Under the pieces are notes generated by a model that saw nothing but the letters and a program-made list of their open reading frames with translations, ran no database searches and was not told the origin of the DNA. A DNA stretch of 64,000 nucleotides from NCBI RefSeq assembly GCF_007741495.1, contig NZ_CP036262.1:7006001-7070000 (forward strand), written 5' to 3'. Positions 47,818 to 56,366 of this stretch are shown piece by piece (positions within the stretch are counted from its first letter, which is position 1; every line of letters starts with the position of its first letter). The stretch is from Roseimaritima multifibrata. Lineage in GTDB: Bacteria; Planctomycetota; Planctomycetia; Pirellulales; Pirellulaceae. The position numbers and the translations under genes are program-made.

Positions 47818-49470
47818 ATGCTGTGCAAACTGACCGGTGGACGGCTGTACGATCCAACATCCGAACTGCGTGGCAAGGTGCAGGACCTGTTCTTAGAAGA
47901 CCAACGGATTGTTGCCGCTCCGCCGCCCGACCGGTCGATCGATAAAACGATCGACCTAGGCGGGCAAGTCGTTATGGCGGGTGCGATCGATATGCACACG
48001 CATATCGGTGGAGGCAAAGTTACGCTGGCAAAAATGCTACTGAGCGATTACCAGCGTGAGCGGACCATCCCCGGCGGAGTCGACGGATTCTTGCCGACGT
48101 CGGCAATTACCGGTCAGCAATACGCCAGGATGGGCTACGCGGCCTGCTTTGAACCGGCCGTGATCCCCTGCAACGCGCGGGCGGCCCATGCAGAAATGGC
48201 CGACACCCCATACATCGACACCGGCGGCTATTGCCTACTCGGTAACGACGACTGCCTGTTAAGAATGATCCGGGACGACGTCCCCCAGCCCTTCCTGAAT
48301 GACTATGTCGCCTGGATGGTCCAAGCCACACAGTGCATCGCGGTCAAAGTCGTTAATGCGGGCGGGATCAGCGCATTCAAATTCCAGCGTCAACTGCTGG
48401 ACGTCGATACGCCTCACCCCGAATATGGGATCACTCCCGGGCAGATCATTCGCCGCCTTGCGCGGGCGGTCCACGAAATCGGCCTTGTCCATCCACTTCA
48501 TGTGCACTGCAGCAACTTGGGCGTGGCGGGCAATATCGAATCCACCTTAAAAACAATCGCGGCGGCCAATGGTTACCCGCTGCATCTAACGCATGTCCAG
48601 TTCCACAGCTACGGCGCCGACGGCGAACACGGTTTCTCCTCCGCTGCGGAACGAATCGTTCAAGCCCTACAACGGCATCCTCTCGTCACGATCGACGTTG
48701 GACAGGTGATGTTTGGGCAAACGGTCACGATCTCCGCCGACACTGCCCACCAGACCACCAATCGCAAACATGCATCGCCGCGCAAGAGCGTGATCGTCGA
48801 CATTGAATGCGAAGCGGGCTGCGGAGTGGTCCCGTTCCGTTATCGCAAAAAGCGTTTTGTCTCCGCCCTGCAGTGGTCGATTGGATTGGAACTATTCTTG
48901 ATGATGGACGATCCATCGCGAGTTTTTCTGACCACCGATCATCCCAACGGCGGCGCGTTCACGACCTACCCGCACCTGCTCCGCTTGCTGGGCGATCGCA
49001 CGTTCCGTGAAACGGCACTTGCAGAAATCCACCCCGACGCGGCAGCCGCCAGCCAGCTTGGCGGGATGGATCGTGAATACAACCTGGACGACATCGCCAC
49101 CATGACCCGGTCGGCCCCTGCGGCAATCCTCGGCCTTCAAGACCGAGGTCGCTTGTCTCCAGGAGCGATCGCCGACGTGGTTTGTTACGAAGAAGACCCA
49201 GCAGGCAACTTGGAAACGATGTTCGCCGCTCCTAAAAATGTTTTCCGCCGCGGCAAACAGATTGTCACCGATGGGGAATGGACGCCGATCGATCTGCCTC
49301 ACGTCACCCTCTCGGCAAAGCCGCTTCACCATGCGGAACTGACCGATCAATTGACCGGTTCCGATTACTGGCAAGCCAGCTATCGCATTGAAAACTTAAT
49401 GATCGGTGACGACGAAATGGAACAGCACATCGGCAGCGAAGTAACCGTTGCAGGGAGGCATTCCCTTTGA
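47818..49470 (+). CDS. fhcA: Formyltransferase/hydrolase complex subunit A (formylmethanofuran dehydrogenase A-like)
   Basis: The 550-residue product is an amidohydrolase-fold protein like FwdA/FhcA. It shows IDMHTHIGGGKV (metal ligands H60, H62), GGVDGFLPTSAITGQQYARMGY, LVHPLHVHCSNLGVAGN and VFLTTDHPNGGAFTTYPHLLRLL. With FhcBCD it hydrolyses the formyl group carried by a methanofuran analogue to formate in the tetrahydromethanopterin C1 pathway, known from methylotrophs and planctomycetes. It overlaps fhcD by 4 bp (TTGA at 49467-49470). Confidence 0.93.
   Translation: MLCKLTGGRLYDPTSELRGKVQDLFLEDQRIVAAPPPDRSIDKTIDLGGQVVMAGAIDMHTHIGGGKVTLAKMLLSDYQRERTIPGGVDGFLPTSAITGQQYARMGYAACFEPAVIPCNARAAHAEMADTPYIDTGGYCLLGNDDCLLRMIRDDVPQPFLNDYVAWMVQATQCIAVKVVNAGGISAFKFQRQLLDVDTPHPEYGITPGQIIRRLARAVHEIGLVHPLHVHCSNLGVAGNIESTLKTIAAANGYPLHLTHVQFHSYGADGEHGFSSAAERIVQALQRHPLVTIDVGQVMFGQTVTISADTAHQTTNRKHASPRKSVIVDIECEAGCGVVPFRYRKKRFVSALQWSIGLELFLMMDDPSRVFLTTDHPNGGAFTTYPHLLRLLGDRTFRETALAEIHPDAAAASQLGGMDREYNLDDIATMTRSAPAAILGLQDRGRLSPGAIADVVCYEEDPAGNLETMFAAPKNVFRRGKQIVTDGEWTPIDLPHVTLSAKPLHHAELTDQLTGSDYWQASYRIENLMIGDDEMEQHIGSEVTVAGRHSL
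49452..49458 (+). promoter_or_regulatory. Shine-Dalgarno supporting the TTG start of fhcD
   Basis: AGGGAGG lies 8 bases before the TTG at 49467-49469. It is inside the end of fhcA and explains initiation at a TTG that overlaps the fhcA TGA stop. Confidence 0.7.
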
Positions 49471-50363
49471 ACATTCACGGAATCCCCATCGAGGAAACCT
49501 TTGCCGAAGCCTTCGACATGAAGGCGACGCGATTGATCCTAACGGCGCATGACCGTCAATGGGTCAGTGATGCCGCCCAAGCGTTTACAGGGTTTGCGAC
49601 CAGTGTGATCGCCTGCGGAATCGAAATGGGGATCGAACGCGAACTCACCCCACAGGAAACCCCCGACGGCCGGCCCGGAGTCGCGATCCTGGCATTTGCG
49701 GTATCCAGCAAGGAACTGGAAAAGCAAATTCCCCGCCGCGCTGGGCAGTGCGTCCTGACTTGCCCAACGACGGCATTGTTTGCAGGTATCGAAAGCCCCA
49801 AACCGGTTCCGCTGGGCAAAACGCTTCGCTTCTTTGGCGATGGATTTCAAATCAGTAAAAGCATCGGAAGCAAACGCTACTGGCGCATTCCGGTCATGGA
49901 TGGCGAATTCCTGTGTGAGCAGCAGACGGCCCGCGTCGACGCGATTGGTGGCGGCAACTTCTTCTTGTTCGGAGCCGACCTCGATTCCGTCACCATCGCC
50001 TGCCGCGCAGCAATCGCCGCAATCAAACCGCTTCCAGGGGTGATCACTCCGTTTCCCGGCGGAGCGACTCGCAGTGGTTCGAAAGTGGGATCCAAATACC
50101 CAGCCCTTTTCGCTTCGACCAACGAAGCCTACTGCCCTACGCTGCGGGGCTTGGTCGACACCAATCTTCCCGAACAAACCAACGTCGTGCTAGAAGTTGT
50201 CATCGATGGCCTGACGACCTCCGCCATCGCAGAGGCGATTCGCGTCGGTATCAGAGCGGCATGCGAAGCGAAGACCAAGCAACCATTGGTCGCCATTAGT
50301 GCAGGCAATTATGGTGGAAACTTAGGAAAGCATCACTTTCACCTGTACGAGGTACTGGCATGA
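49467..50363 (+). CDS. fhcD: Formylmethanofuran:tetrahydromethanopterin formyltransferase
   Basis: The 298-residue product matches Ftr/FhcD in length and sequence: IEETFAEAFDMKATRLILTA at the N-terminus, TSVIACGIEMGIE, RAGQCVLTCPTTALFAG, GGGNFFLFG and PFPGGATRSGSKVGSKYPALFASTNEAYCPTL. It moves the formyl group between tetrahydromethanopterin and the methanofuran analogue. Initiation is at TTG with a strong AGGGAGG site. It overlaps fhcA by 4 bp and fhcC by 4 bp, so all three are translationally coupled. Confidence 0.96.
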   Translation: MNIHGIPIEETFAEAFDMKATRLILTAHDRQWVSDAAQAFTGFATSVIACGIEMGIERELTPQETPDGRPGVAILAFAVSSKELEKQIPRRAGQCVLTCPTTALFAGIESPKPVPLGKTLRFFGDGFQISKSIGSKRYWRIPVMDGEFLCEQQTARVDAIGGGNFFLFGADLDSVTIACRAAIAAIKPLPGVITPFPGGATRSGSKVGSKYPALFASTNEAYCPTLRGLVDTNLPEQTNVVLEVVIDGLTTSAIAEAIRVGIRAACEAKTKQPLVAISAGNYGGNLGKHHFHLYEVLA

Positions 50364-51214
50364 ACCTAATCGAACTTGAATTGGTTCAGGCCCCGCGTTT
50401 TCGCATCGACATGCGGTCGATCCATCCGACAGACTTGGCAACACGAACCGCTTCCCAGATCGAACACCTTGAATTGCCAATCGGCAGACAAACGATCCCG
50501 CTGGGCGAACTATTCAAAGTCCGCTGTGGCAACGACGATCATTCGGACGCAACCATTCGGCTTCGCGGCGATTGCCAATCCTGTGATTCCATCGGCCATC
50601 GAATGTCCGCAGGAGAATGGATCGTCGAAGGAGACTGCGGCGACTACTTGGGAAAAGAGATGCAAGCGGGATCGATCACCGTTGAAGGCAACGTCGCCGA
50701 TCATACCGCCCAAGCGATGCGAGGCGGACAAATCAAAATCCGCGGCAACGTCGGCGACTACCTTGGTGGCCCCGCATCCGGCGAGCGTAGTGGGATGTCG
50801 GGCGGAGAGATACACGTCAGCGGAAATACCGGCAACCAGACGGGATATCGTCTCCGTCGAGGGACGATCATTATCGAAGGCAACGCGGGGAAAAACACAG
50901 CCGCTGAAATGGTGGCTGGGACGATCGCGATCCACGGGCGGGTTGGCGATCACATGGGACATGGAATGCGCCGCGGCACCATTCTGTTAAGCCAGCGACC
51001 TCCGCTTTCTCCGTTCGGATTCACGGAACCACGCCGCGAATCCCCTGCGATTCTGTCGATCCTGCTAACGCAATTTTCCCAAATCACCAATGGCGAATCG
51101 CAATTCGTCAATCAATTGCAAACCAACCTTCACGATTCACATAGAGTCCTTGGCGACAAAGCCGTGCAAGGTCAGGGTGAGATATTCTGGTTCGCAAACG
51201 AATTCGTAGCGTAG
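50360..51214 (+). CDS. fhcC: Formyltransferase/hydrolase complex subunit C (FwdC-like)
   Basis: The 284-residue product has the repeated G-x-x-G-x-x-x-G pattern of the glutamate-synthase-alpha C-terminal beta-helix fold, as in FwdC/FhcC: GDCGDYLGKEMQAGSI, GNVADHTAQAMRGGQI, GNVGDYLGG, GNTGNQTGYRLRRGTI, GNAGKNTAAEMVAGTI and GRVGDHMGHGMRRGTI. It is a structural subunit of the complex. It is the last gene of fhcA-D-C; fhcB is not adjacent. Its 3' end overlaps the convergent phospholipase-like gene by 43 bp. Confidence 0.94.
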   Translation: MNLIELELVQAPRFRIDMRSIHPTDLATRTASQIEHLELPIGRQTIPLGELFKVRCGNDDHSDATIRLRGDCQSCDSIGHRMSAGEWIVEGDCGDYLGKEMQAGSITVEGNVADHTAQAMRGGQIKIRGNVGDYLGGPASGERSGMSGGEIHVSGNTGNQTGYRLRRGTIIIEGNAGKNTAAEMVAGTIAIHGRVGDHMGHGMRRGTILLSQRPPLSPFGFTEPRRESPAILSILLTQFSQITNGESQFVNQLQTNLHDSHRVLGDKAVQGQGEIFWFANEFVA

Positions 51215-51570
51215 GCCAACCGCTGCGATTTATTAAATGCTTTTGTGCCAAACCGCTTCGTGGAAACATACATCAAATGGGCGGTGATCCGGCAGAGAAT
51301 CGGTTTACCAGAGCATCCGCAGCTTGATTTCATTTGGTTGTAGAAATTCCGATCACAGCTCGCTTTGTCGACCCCAGGAATGCCATAACAAGCATCATGA
51401 GCACGGCAATAGGGACGCCAGTCCGCGTTCCCAACTCCCTGTGGAATCAAATTGCGAAGCGGTCCGGTCAAACCGTCTGGACCACAGGGGCAACGATCCT
51501 TATCCGCGGAATAGACGGTACCGGAAATCGAAATTGAAACAGCCGCAAAAAGCAACAGAACGCGATTCAT
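51172..51570 (-). CDS. Small secreted phospholipase A2-like protein
   Basis: From the ATG at 51568-51570, with GAGG about 8 bases upstream, the product is 132 residues. It has a signal peptide (MNRVLLLFAAVSISISGTVYS) and then a Cys-rich domain with the calcium-loop-like CGPDGLTGPL and the catalytic pair CRAHDACYG (H58, D59), the hallmark of PLA2-fold enzymes. CDRNFYNQMKSSCGC adds the disulphide cysteines. It would hydrolyse the sn-2 ester of phospholipids outside the cytoplasm. The 3' end overlaps fhcC on the other strand. It lies about 120 bp downstream of the M50/HlyD gene on the same strand; a link to that system is possible but unproven. Confidence 0.82.
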   Translation of the reverse strand: MNRVLLLFAAVSISISGTVYSADKDRCPCGPDGLTGPLRNLIPQGVGNADWRPYCRAHDACYGIPGVDKASCDRNFYNQMKSSCGCSGKPILCRITAHLMYVSTKRFGTKAFNKSQRLAYATNSFANQNISP

Positions 51571-51687
51571 ATCAACCTCAACATTAAAAAGGGGCAGGCC
51601 TCTTCGTTTACTTACTCGACGGGCAGCAAGCTGGTTCCGTCGAACCACTCAAGTCTCTTCGAAGTCAGGACGACATACAAGGACGGA

Positions 51688-53754
51688 TCATCTTTCTCCT
51701 CTCCTGACCAATCGTGCTGGCTGACCTCCCTTGAGGCCAACGGGCGGATTCAGCAGCGTCACTTCTAGTTTCAAATGAGGCTCTACTAATTGAGTCGCTT
51801 GGTCGCTGCGAGGATCCATCTGAATCGCTAGCGGGCCGCCGTTGGAGGCAATCAGCGAACGATGAGGCGCCACCAACTGAGCATGCCTATCGACCGACAG
51901 CAGTTCTGCCGAAACCACCTTGCCAGCGACTCGCACCTGTAAATGCGAATCTAACAACTCGCTTAATCCAGGCAAATCGGTTTGCGGAATCGCGACAATC
52001 GCTTTGATCCTAGACGTATCGATCACACGTGCCACGCCATCCCCCTGCTCCACCCATCGGCCCACCATGTCTTCGATTCCCGCAGCGACCACCACCCCGT
52101 CGCGGGGAGCCAGCACGGTCAGCGAAGTCAACTTCTTTTCAATATCCTGAATTTGCAAAGCAAGTGCTTCGGCGGATTTACGTTGAGCGATTGCCAGTCC
52201 ATTTTCATGGCGTTGTTGGTAGCCGCGACGCTGCGCTTGCATCGCTTGCCATTCTGCATTGGCCGCCGCCAAACGGGTATGCAAACGAGGGTTCTCCAAT
52301 CGGAGAAGCGGGTCTCCCTCTGCGACTTGCTGGCCATCCTGAACCCAGACCTGAGCGACAAATCCTTCGACATCGGTTCGGATCGGATTTGCATCGACGA
52401 ATTCGATCGCGGCGGGATACCCCTGATCATAGAACGATGCTGCCCAAGAAACGCCAACTCCGCCACCACCCAACAACAATGCAATCAAGGTTAAACGCAG
52501 AAGGACTACCGGTCGCTGCAAACAGGCCTGTCCAGTTGCCTTATAGATTTTGCCCAACAAAGGAATCCCCAACGCAAGCACTAGCACGCCCGCCAGCACC
52601 ATGCCGAAAATCCCCAACCACTGCACCGCTGCCCACAGCAAGGCGGCGATTACAAACAGCCGGTAAAATGCCGATGCGGTCCCAAACAGCAGAATGCCAG
52701 TCGATCGCTGCTCGGCGTGGGGATCGGTTTGAGCCAAGCACAACCACGTCATCGCGGACTGGAAAGCTTGCTGCCCATCGGTCGCCAGATTCGGTTGATC
52801 CAACCAGTCGATCAATGCGTAGTAGCCATCCAATTTAATCAACGGATTCAGATTAAACAGGACCGAACCAACGCTGGCGGTAACGGCGACCGTCGCCCAG
52901 AAGTGAAGCCAAAGCGGGGATTCCGAAGCCGTCCAAGCGAAGATCGCAAACGCAGAGATCGTCAATTCCAGATAGATCCCCGCCAGCGAAGTTGCAATCC
53001 GCTTCCAGCGAGAGCGAATTCGATAGGCGTCGGTCAAATCGACATACGCGACCGGAGCCACAACCATCCAAGCGAAACCGATTTCACCAACTCGACCACC
53101 AAACTTGTGACAACTAACCGCATGAGCCGCCTCGTGCACAACCTTCAGCACGAACCACACTGCGGCCAATTTCAACCATCCCAGTGGACTCCACAATCCA
53201 GCCAGGCTATCTCCCAACTCCGGCAAACGCTCCACTGCAATCCAGCCGGCAAGCATCCACAACAGGCCGACAACACAAGCAATTGGAAAGTTAAATACCC
53301 AGCCCGTGGCGGCCGTCAGGGTGTCCAACCAACGGCCTCCCTGCAGCAGCGGCACAGGGATCCAGGTCAGCGACGCTTTCCGTCGATTGAGGCTCGGGTC
53401 CGCTTGATTTGCGGCGTTCTGAAAAGCACCGGTAAACAGTTGCTCACGCCTAGCCCACAAAACCAGACTTTCGGTTTGCTCGACGCTTAGTGCACAGCCT
53501 TCCTGGGCAGCCAGGGCCCGCGCCTCGGCAATGGTTCGTTCCCCATCCAAGCGAGCCAGCAAGAGGGCTTCGTCTTTGCCGACTCGCAAAAAGCGATCTC
53601 GGTCGGAACTCCGGCCAACCGATTTGATCGCTGGCTTCATCAATCGATACCACTGTTTACCTGACCGATCCGAATGGACCGACACGCGCACGCCCGCACT
53701 CATCCGGGGTTTGCTTTGCAGCAAATCGATGCAGTTCGGAGCGTTCGTGTTCAA
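51688..53754 (-). CDS. M50 peptidase-like membrane protein fused to HlyD-type adaptor
   Basis: The 688-residue product has an N-terminal region (about 38-110) that loosely recalls a PqqD-like winged helix. About eight membrane segments (150-440) follow, with the zinc motif H207-E-A-A-H211 and the second ligand motif NPLIKLDGYY, as in site-2-protease/M50 proteins. Residues about 460-688 form a periplasmic HlyD-type arm: VEGFVAQVWVQDGQQVAEGDPLLRLENP, a coiled-coil hairpin, then LTVLAPRDGVVVAAG. The start is TTG at 53754 with AGGGAGG upstream; an ATG at 53703 is an alternative. It belongs to the secretion cluster up to 59997, and could serve as its inner-membrane component. Confidence 0.82.
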   Translation of the reverse strand: MNTNAPNCIDLLQSKPRMSAGVRVSVHSDRSGKQWYRLMKPAIKSVGRSSDRDRFLRVGKDEALLLARLDGERTIAEARALAAQEGCALSVEQTESLVLWARREQLFTGAFQNAANQADPSLNRRKASLTWIPVPLLQGGRWLDTLTAATGWVFNFPIACVVGLLWMLAGWIAVERLPELGDSLAGLWSPLGWLKLAAVWFVLKVVHEAAHAVSCHKFGGRVGEIGFAWMVVAPVAYVDLTDAYRIRSRWKRIATSLAGIYLELTISAFAIFAWTASESPLWLHFWATVAVTASVGSVLFNLNPLIKLDGYYALIDWLDQPNLATDGQQAFQSAMTWLCLAQTDPHAEQRSTGILLFGTASAFYRLFVIAALLWAAVQWLGIFGMVLAGVLVLALGIPLLGKIYKATGQACLQRPVVLLRLTLIALLLGGGGVGVSWAASFYDQGYPAAIEFVDANPIRTDVEGFVAQVWVQDGQQVAEGDPLLRLENPRLHTRLAAANAEWQAMQAQRRGYQQRHENGLAIAQRKSAEALALQIQDIEKKLTSLTVLAPRDGVVVAAGIEDMVGRWVEQGDGVARVIDTSRIKAIVAIPQTDLPGLSELLDSHLQVRVAGKVVSAELLSVDRHAQLVAPHRSLIASNGGPLAIQMDPRSDQATQLVEPHLKLEVTLLNPPVGLKGGQPARLVRRGER

Positions 53755-53762
53755 GCGGCTAA

Positions 53763-53769
53763 CCTCCCT
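53763..53769 (-). promoter_or_regulatory. Shine-Dalgarno supporting the TTG start at 53754
   Basis: On the minus strand AGGGAGG ends 8 bases before the TTG at 53752-53754. This favours the TTG over the in-frame ATG 51 bp downstream. Confidence 0.65.
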
Positions 53770-53943
53770 AGGGACGTCCGATTTACAAGTTGACCGTTTC
53801 GCCGATCGTCATTGTTCTAAATGAGTGTGGCAGTTGTTTGATTGCAGAAACCAGCAGTCTTCCTGCTCTCCTAAAGGAGCGCAAAAACAACTTCGTCACT
53901 CGCACTTTCTAATTACACATTGCCGGAAAAATGTCATTTACGA

Positions 53944-55401
53944 TTAAATCCAAGTTCGGATCTGTTGCCACATCCTTTGCAGCAGGCACCAAGCCGCCGG
54001 TTTTCGGTCGGTCGCAATGGTTGCATTACCCTGCATTCCAGGTTTAAGATCAGAATTCGAGTTATCGACGGTCATGGTCGCGGTAAATGCGTACTTACCG
54101 GCTTCATTCAGTTCCCCTCTTGGAGCGACTCGGGCAATTTTCAATCCGGTTTGACGTCCAGCGGCCTCCAGTCGCATGGTGACTTCCTGGCCCGCTTGAA
54201 CATGCTGGATCTGATCGGAAGGAATCTCCAACTTAGCAATCATTTGCGTTAACGGAGCGATCTCCAGGAGCGTTTGCCCTTCGGTCACAGGGACACCAAC
54301 CATCGGTTGCAGGTCTTCTCCCAAGACGACGCCTGCAACGGGACTGCGGATATCCGCTTGGGATAGCTGAAGTTGCAGCTGATCGATTTCAGCTTGTAAT
54401 TTCTTCGCCTGCAATCGAGCCAATTCGGCATCGCCCTGTCGACCGGCCGCGACATGGCCTGAACGCTCGGCACCAATACGTTCGATTTCTGCCGTCAGCG
54501 CCGTCCACTGATTCAGCGCTTCCTCACGATTCAGTTCAACCAGAATCTGGCCCGCTTCGACGGTATCGCCGGGAGCAACCCGAATCCCTTTTAGGCTTCC
54601 ATCAAAGGGGACCGCTACGATTCGAGAATGCTCAGGTTGCAATGTGACATTTGCGCGCACAGGGTAATGCATCGGCAAGAAACCACAAGCGATGACGCCT
54701 CCGATTGCGGTTCCCACGACCAACGACCGTTGGGACCGCAAGCGTTTCTTCCAGCGTTCCCACCGCTGTCCCCATCGCGACGGCTGACCACGATCGATCG
54801 CCCCCAAAATGCCAGCCAACACGACTTGAATACGCAAGCAGAACGCTTCATGGTTCGGCTCCATCTGTGCGCGACCAAACCAGATCGCCTGCAGGCCGCC
54901 GATCGGCGTATCATCATCCTGCAGCAGAGGCAGGGTAAACGTCGCGTGCAGCCCCGCTTCGGGGTGATGAGCCGCCAAGGCGATTCGCAATCCGTTTGCG
55001 GCCAACGCCGAATCGGCGACCGCTTCGTTTGTTGAACCTCTCAATGGGCGTGCTGCAAACAGTGCTTCCGAAAGCGAAGCGGTTATTTCTTCGGTAAGAG
55101 CTTCGGCAATCGCGACTCGACCGGCCGCGATCGGCTGTACCGCCAGACCATTGTGCTGGCTACAGATTACGACGATGTCCGCCTGCAAGTATTCCAGGAT
55201 CAAATCAGCCGCTTGCTGTCGTACTGCGACCGGCTGGACCTGGTTCAATAACCGTCCACAAAGGTCCAAACCGGCCTCCGCGTTCAGGTCATTCGCATTC
55301 CCAGCGGCAGCCCTTTGAATCGCCTCCAGCAAACTTTGCGAGGACGATTCAGAGCCTACTTGAGGATCATGACCTTTCGTCTGGGAATCTAGCAAGTTCA
55401 T
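53944..55401 (-). CDS. GAF-like domain fused to HlyD-type membrane adaptor
   Basis: The 485-residue product starts with a ~215-residue cytoplasmic part that looks like a GAF domain (ADLILEYLQADIVVICSQ, LHATFTLPLLQDDDTPIGGLQAIWFG). A membrane helix at about 225-245 (VVGTAIGGVIACGFLPM) leads into a periplasmic HlyD arm: VPFDGSLKGIRVAPGDTVEAGQILVELN, a Gln/Leu coiled-coil hairpin, DIRSPVAGVVLGEDL and a beta-barrel domain to residue ~460. Its ATG overlaps the upstream adaptor gene by 4 bp. The fusion suggests that a cytoplasmic small-molecule or protein signal controls the adaptor; this is inference. Confidence 0.82.
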   Translation of the reverse strand: MNLLDSQTKGHDPQVGSESSSQSLLEAIQRAAAGNANDLNAEAGLDLCGRLLNQVQPVAVRQQAADLILEYLQADIVVICSQHNGLAVQPIAAGRVAIAEALTEEITASLSEALFAARPLRGSTNEAVADSALAANGLRIALAAHHPEAGLHATFTLPLLQDDDTPIGGLQAIWFGRAQMEPNHEAFCLRIQVVLAGILGAIDRGQPSRWGQRWERWKKRLRSQRSLVVGTAIGGVIACGFLPMHYPVRANVTLQPEHSRIVAVPFDGSLKGIRVAPGDTVEAGQILVELNREEALNQWTALTAEIERIGAERSGHVAAGRQGDAELARLQAKKLQAEIDQLQLQLSQADIRSPVAGVVLGEDLQPMVGVPVTEGQTLLEIAPLTQMIAKLEIPSDQIQHVQAGQEVTMRLEAAGRQTGLKIARVAPRGELNEAGKYAFTATMTVDNSNSDLKPGMQGNATIATDRKPAAWCLLQRMWQQIRTWI

Positions 55402-56366
55402 TTCCGATCCAAGAAGGGAAACTGTCGAATGGTTTGATTCAGTGACTGTTCGCGATCCAGACTGGAACGTTTGGGTTGCAAGCGCACGTCGACCGCGATA
55501 CCGGCGGAATACTCTAGATTTGGATTTGGCAAACGAAGTTTGATGTGCCGCATTCCTGATTGGGCGTCGACGACTGGCGAGACAAATTCAACGACTGCCT
55601 CAAGTGTCTTACCGCGAATCGTGACTGGCAAAGAATCGCCAACCTCAATGACTCCCAATTGGCGGGCGTTCCCGCTGGCAATAATCTTCAGTGGATCAAG
55701 CTGTACGATTCGAAGCAGATGCGGGTCGGCAGGGGAAACCGCCTGCCCGACATCTTTCACTTGTTCAACAACCACCCCATCGATCGGAGATTTGATCGTC
55801 AGCCGCGCCAATTGAGCTTCCGCCTGGGCAAGTTCTAGCTGGCGGCGATGAGTCAATTCTTCATAAGCCTGAAGACGAGCGGTCGCTTCATCCAAATCGA
55901 GCCGCGCATTCCACAGTTCTTGGTCGGTGGCATGTTCGCGAGAGTGAAGTTCCTTCACCTGCTCAAGACGTCGTTTTTTATCGGCCAGCGAATGTTTTGC
56001 CGTATCGATTTCACCCTTCGCGGTCGCTGCCGAACGGGCGACTTCGACGGCGATCCTAACGACGGAATCATTTAACTGAATCAGCGTTTGGCCCGCCTTA
56101 ACGGTCTCGCCTTCTTCGGCCCAAACATCTTGGATCACGGCCGTTTCAGAAGATCCGATCAGGATATCGCGGTATGCCTGCGTGTACGCTTCCAGCTGAA
56201 TCGGTGCCGAACCTTTCGATTCCCCGGGCGTTCCGACGCCAACAAAATCGGAGCGTTCAGGTCTTGCCGACGAGCGACCGGACTCCTGGGCCTGGGCTAC
56301 CACAGGAGCGCACGTCAGCAGGCTAAAGAGAACAAGACTCCATGGACGGGTCCTTGAATCGATCAT
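55398..56366 (-). CDS. Periplasmic adaptor (HlyD/RND membrane fusion protein)
   Basis: The 322-residue product has a signal peptide (LVLFSLLTCAPVVAQA) and a short membrane-fusion-protein layout: VIQDVWAEEGETVKAGQTLIQLND, a ~70-residue coiled-coil hairpin (about 115-170), LTIKSPIDGVVVEQVKDVGQAV and a beta-barrel domain with ASGNARQLGVIEVGDSLPVTI. Such proteins bridge inner-membrane exporters to TolC. It overlaps the SecA-like gene by 4 bp upstream and the GAF-HlyD gene by 4 bp downstream. No inner-membrane pump gene is next to it. Confidence 0.88.
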   Translation of the reverse strand: MIDSRTRPWSLVLFSLLTCAPVVAQAQESGRSSARPERSDFVGVGTPGESKGSAPIQLEAYTQAYRDILIGSSETAVIQDVWAEEGETVKAGQTLIQLNDSVVRIAVEVARSAATAKGEIDTAKHSLADKKRRLEQVKELHSREHATDQELWNARLDLDEATARLQAYEELTHRRQLELAQAEAQLARLTIKSPIDGVVVEQVKDVGQAVSPADPHLLRIVQLDPLKIIASGNARQLGVIEVGDSLPVTIRGKTLEAVVEFVSPVVDAQSGMRHIKLRLPNPNLEYSAGIAVDVRLQPKRSSLDREQSLNQTIRQFPFLDRK

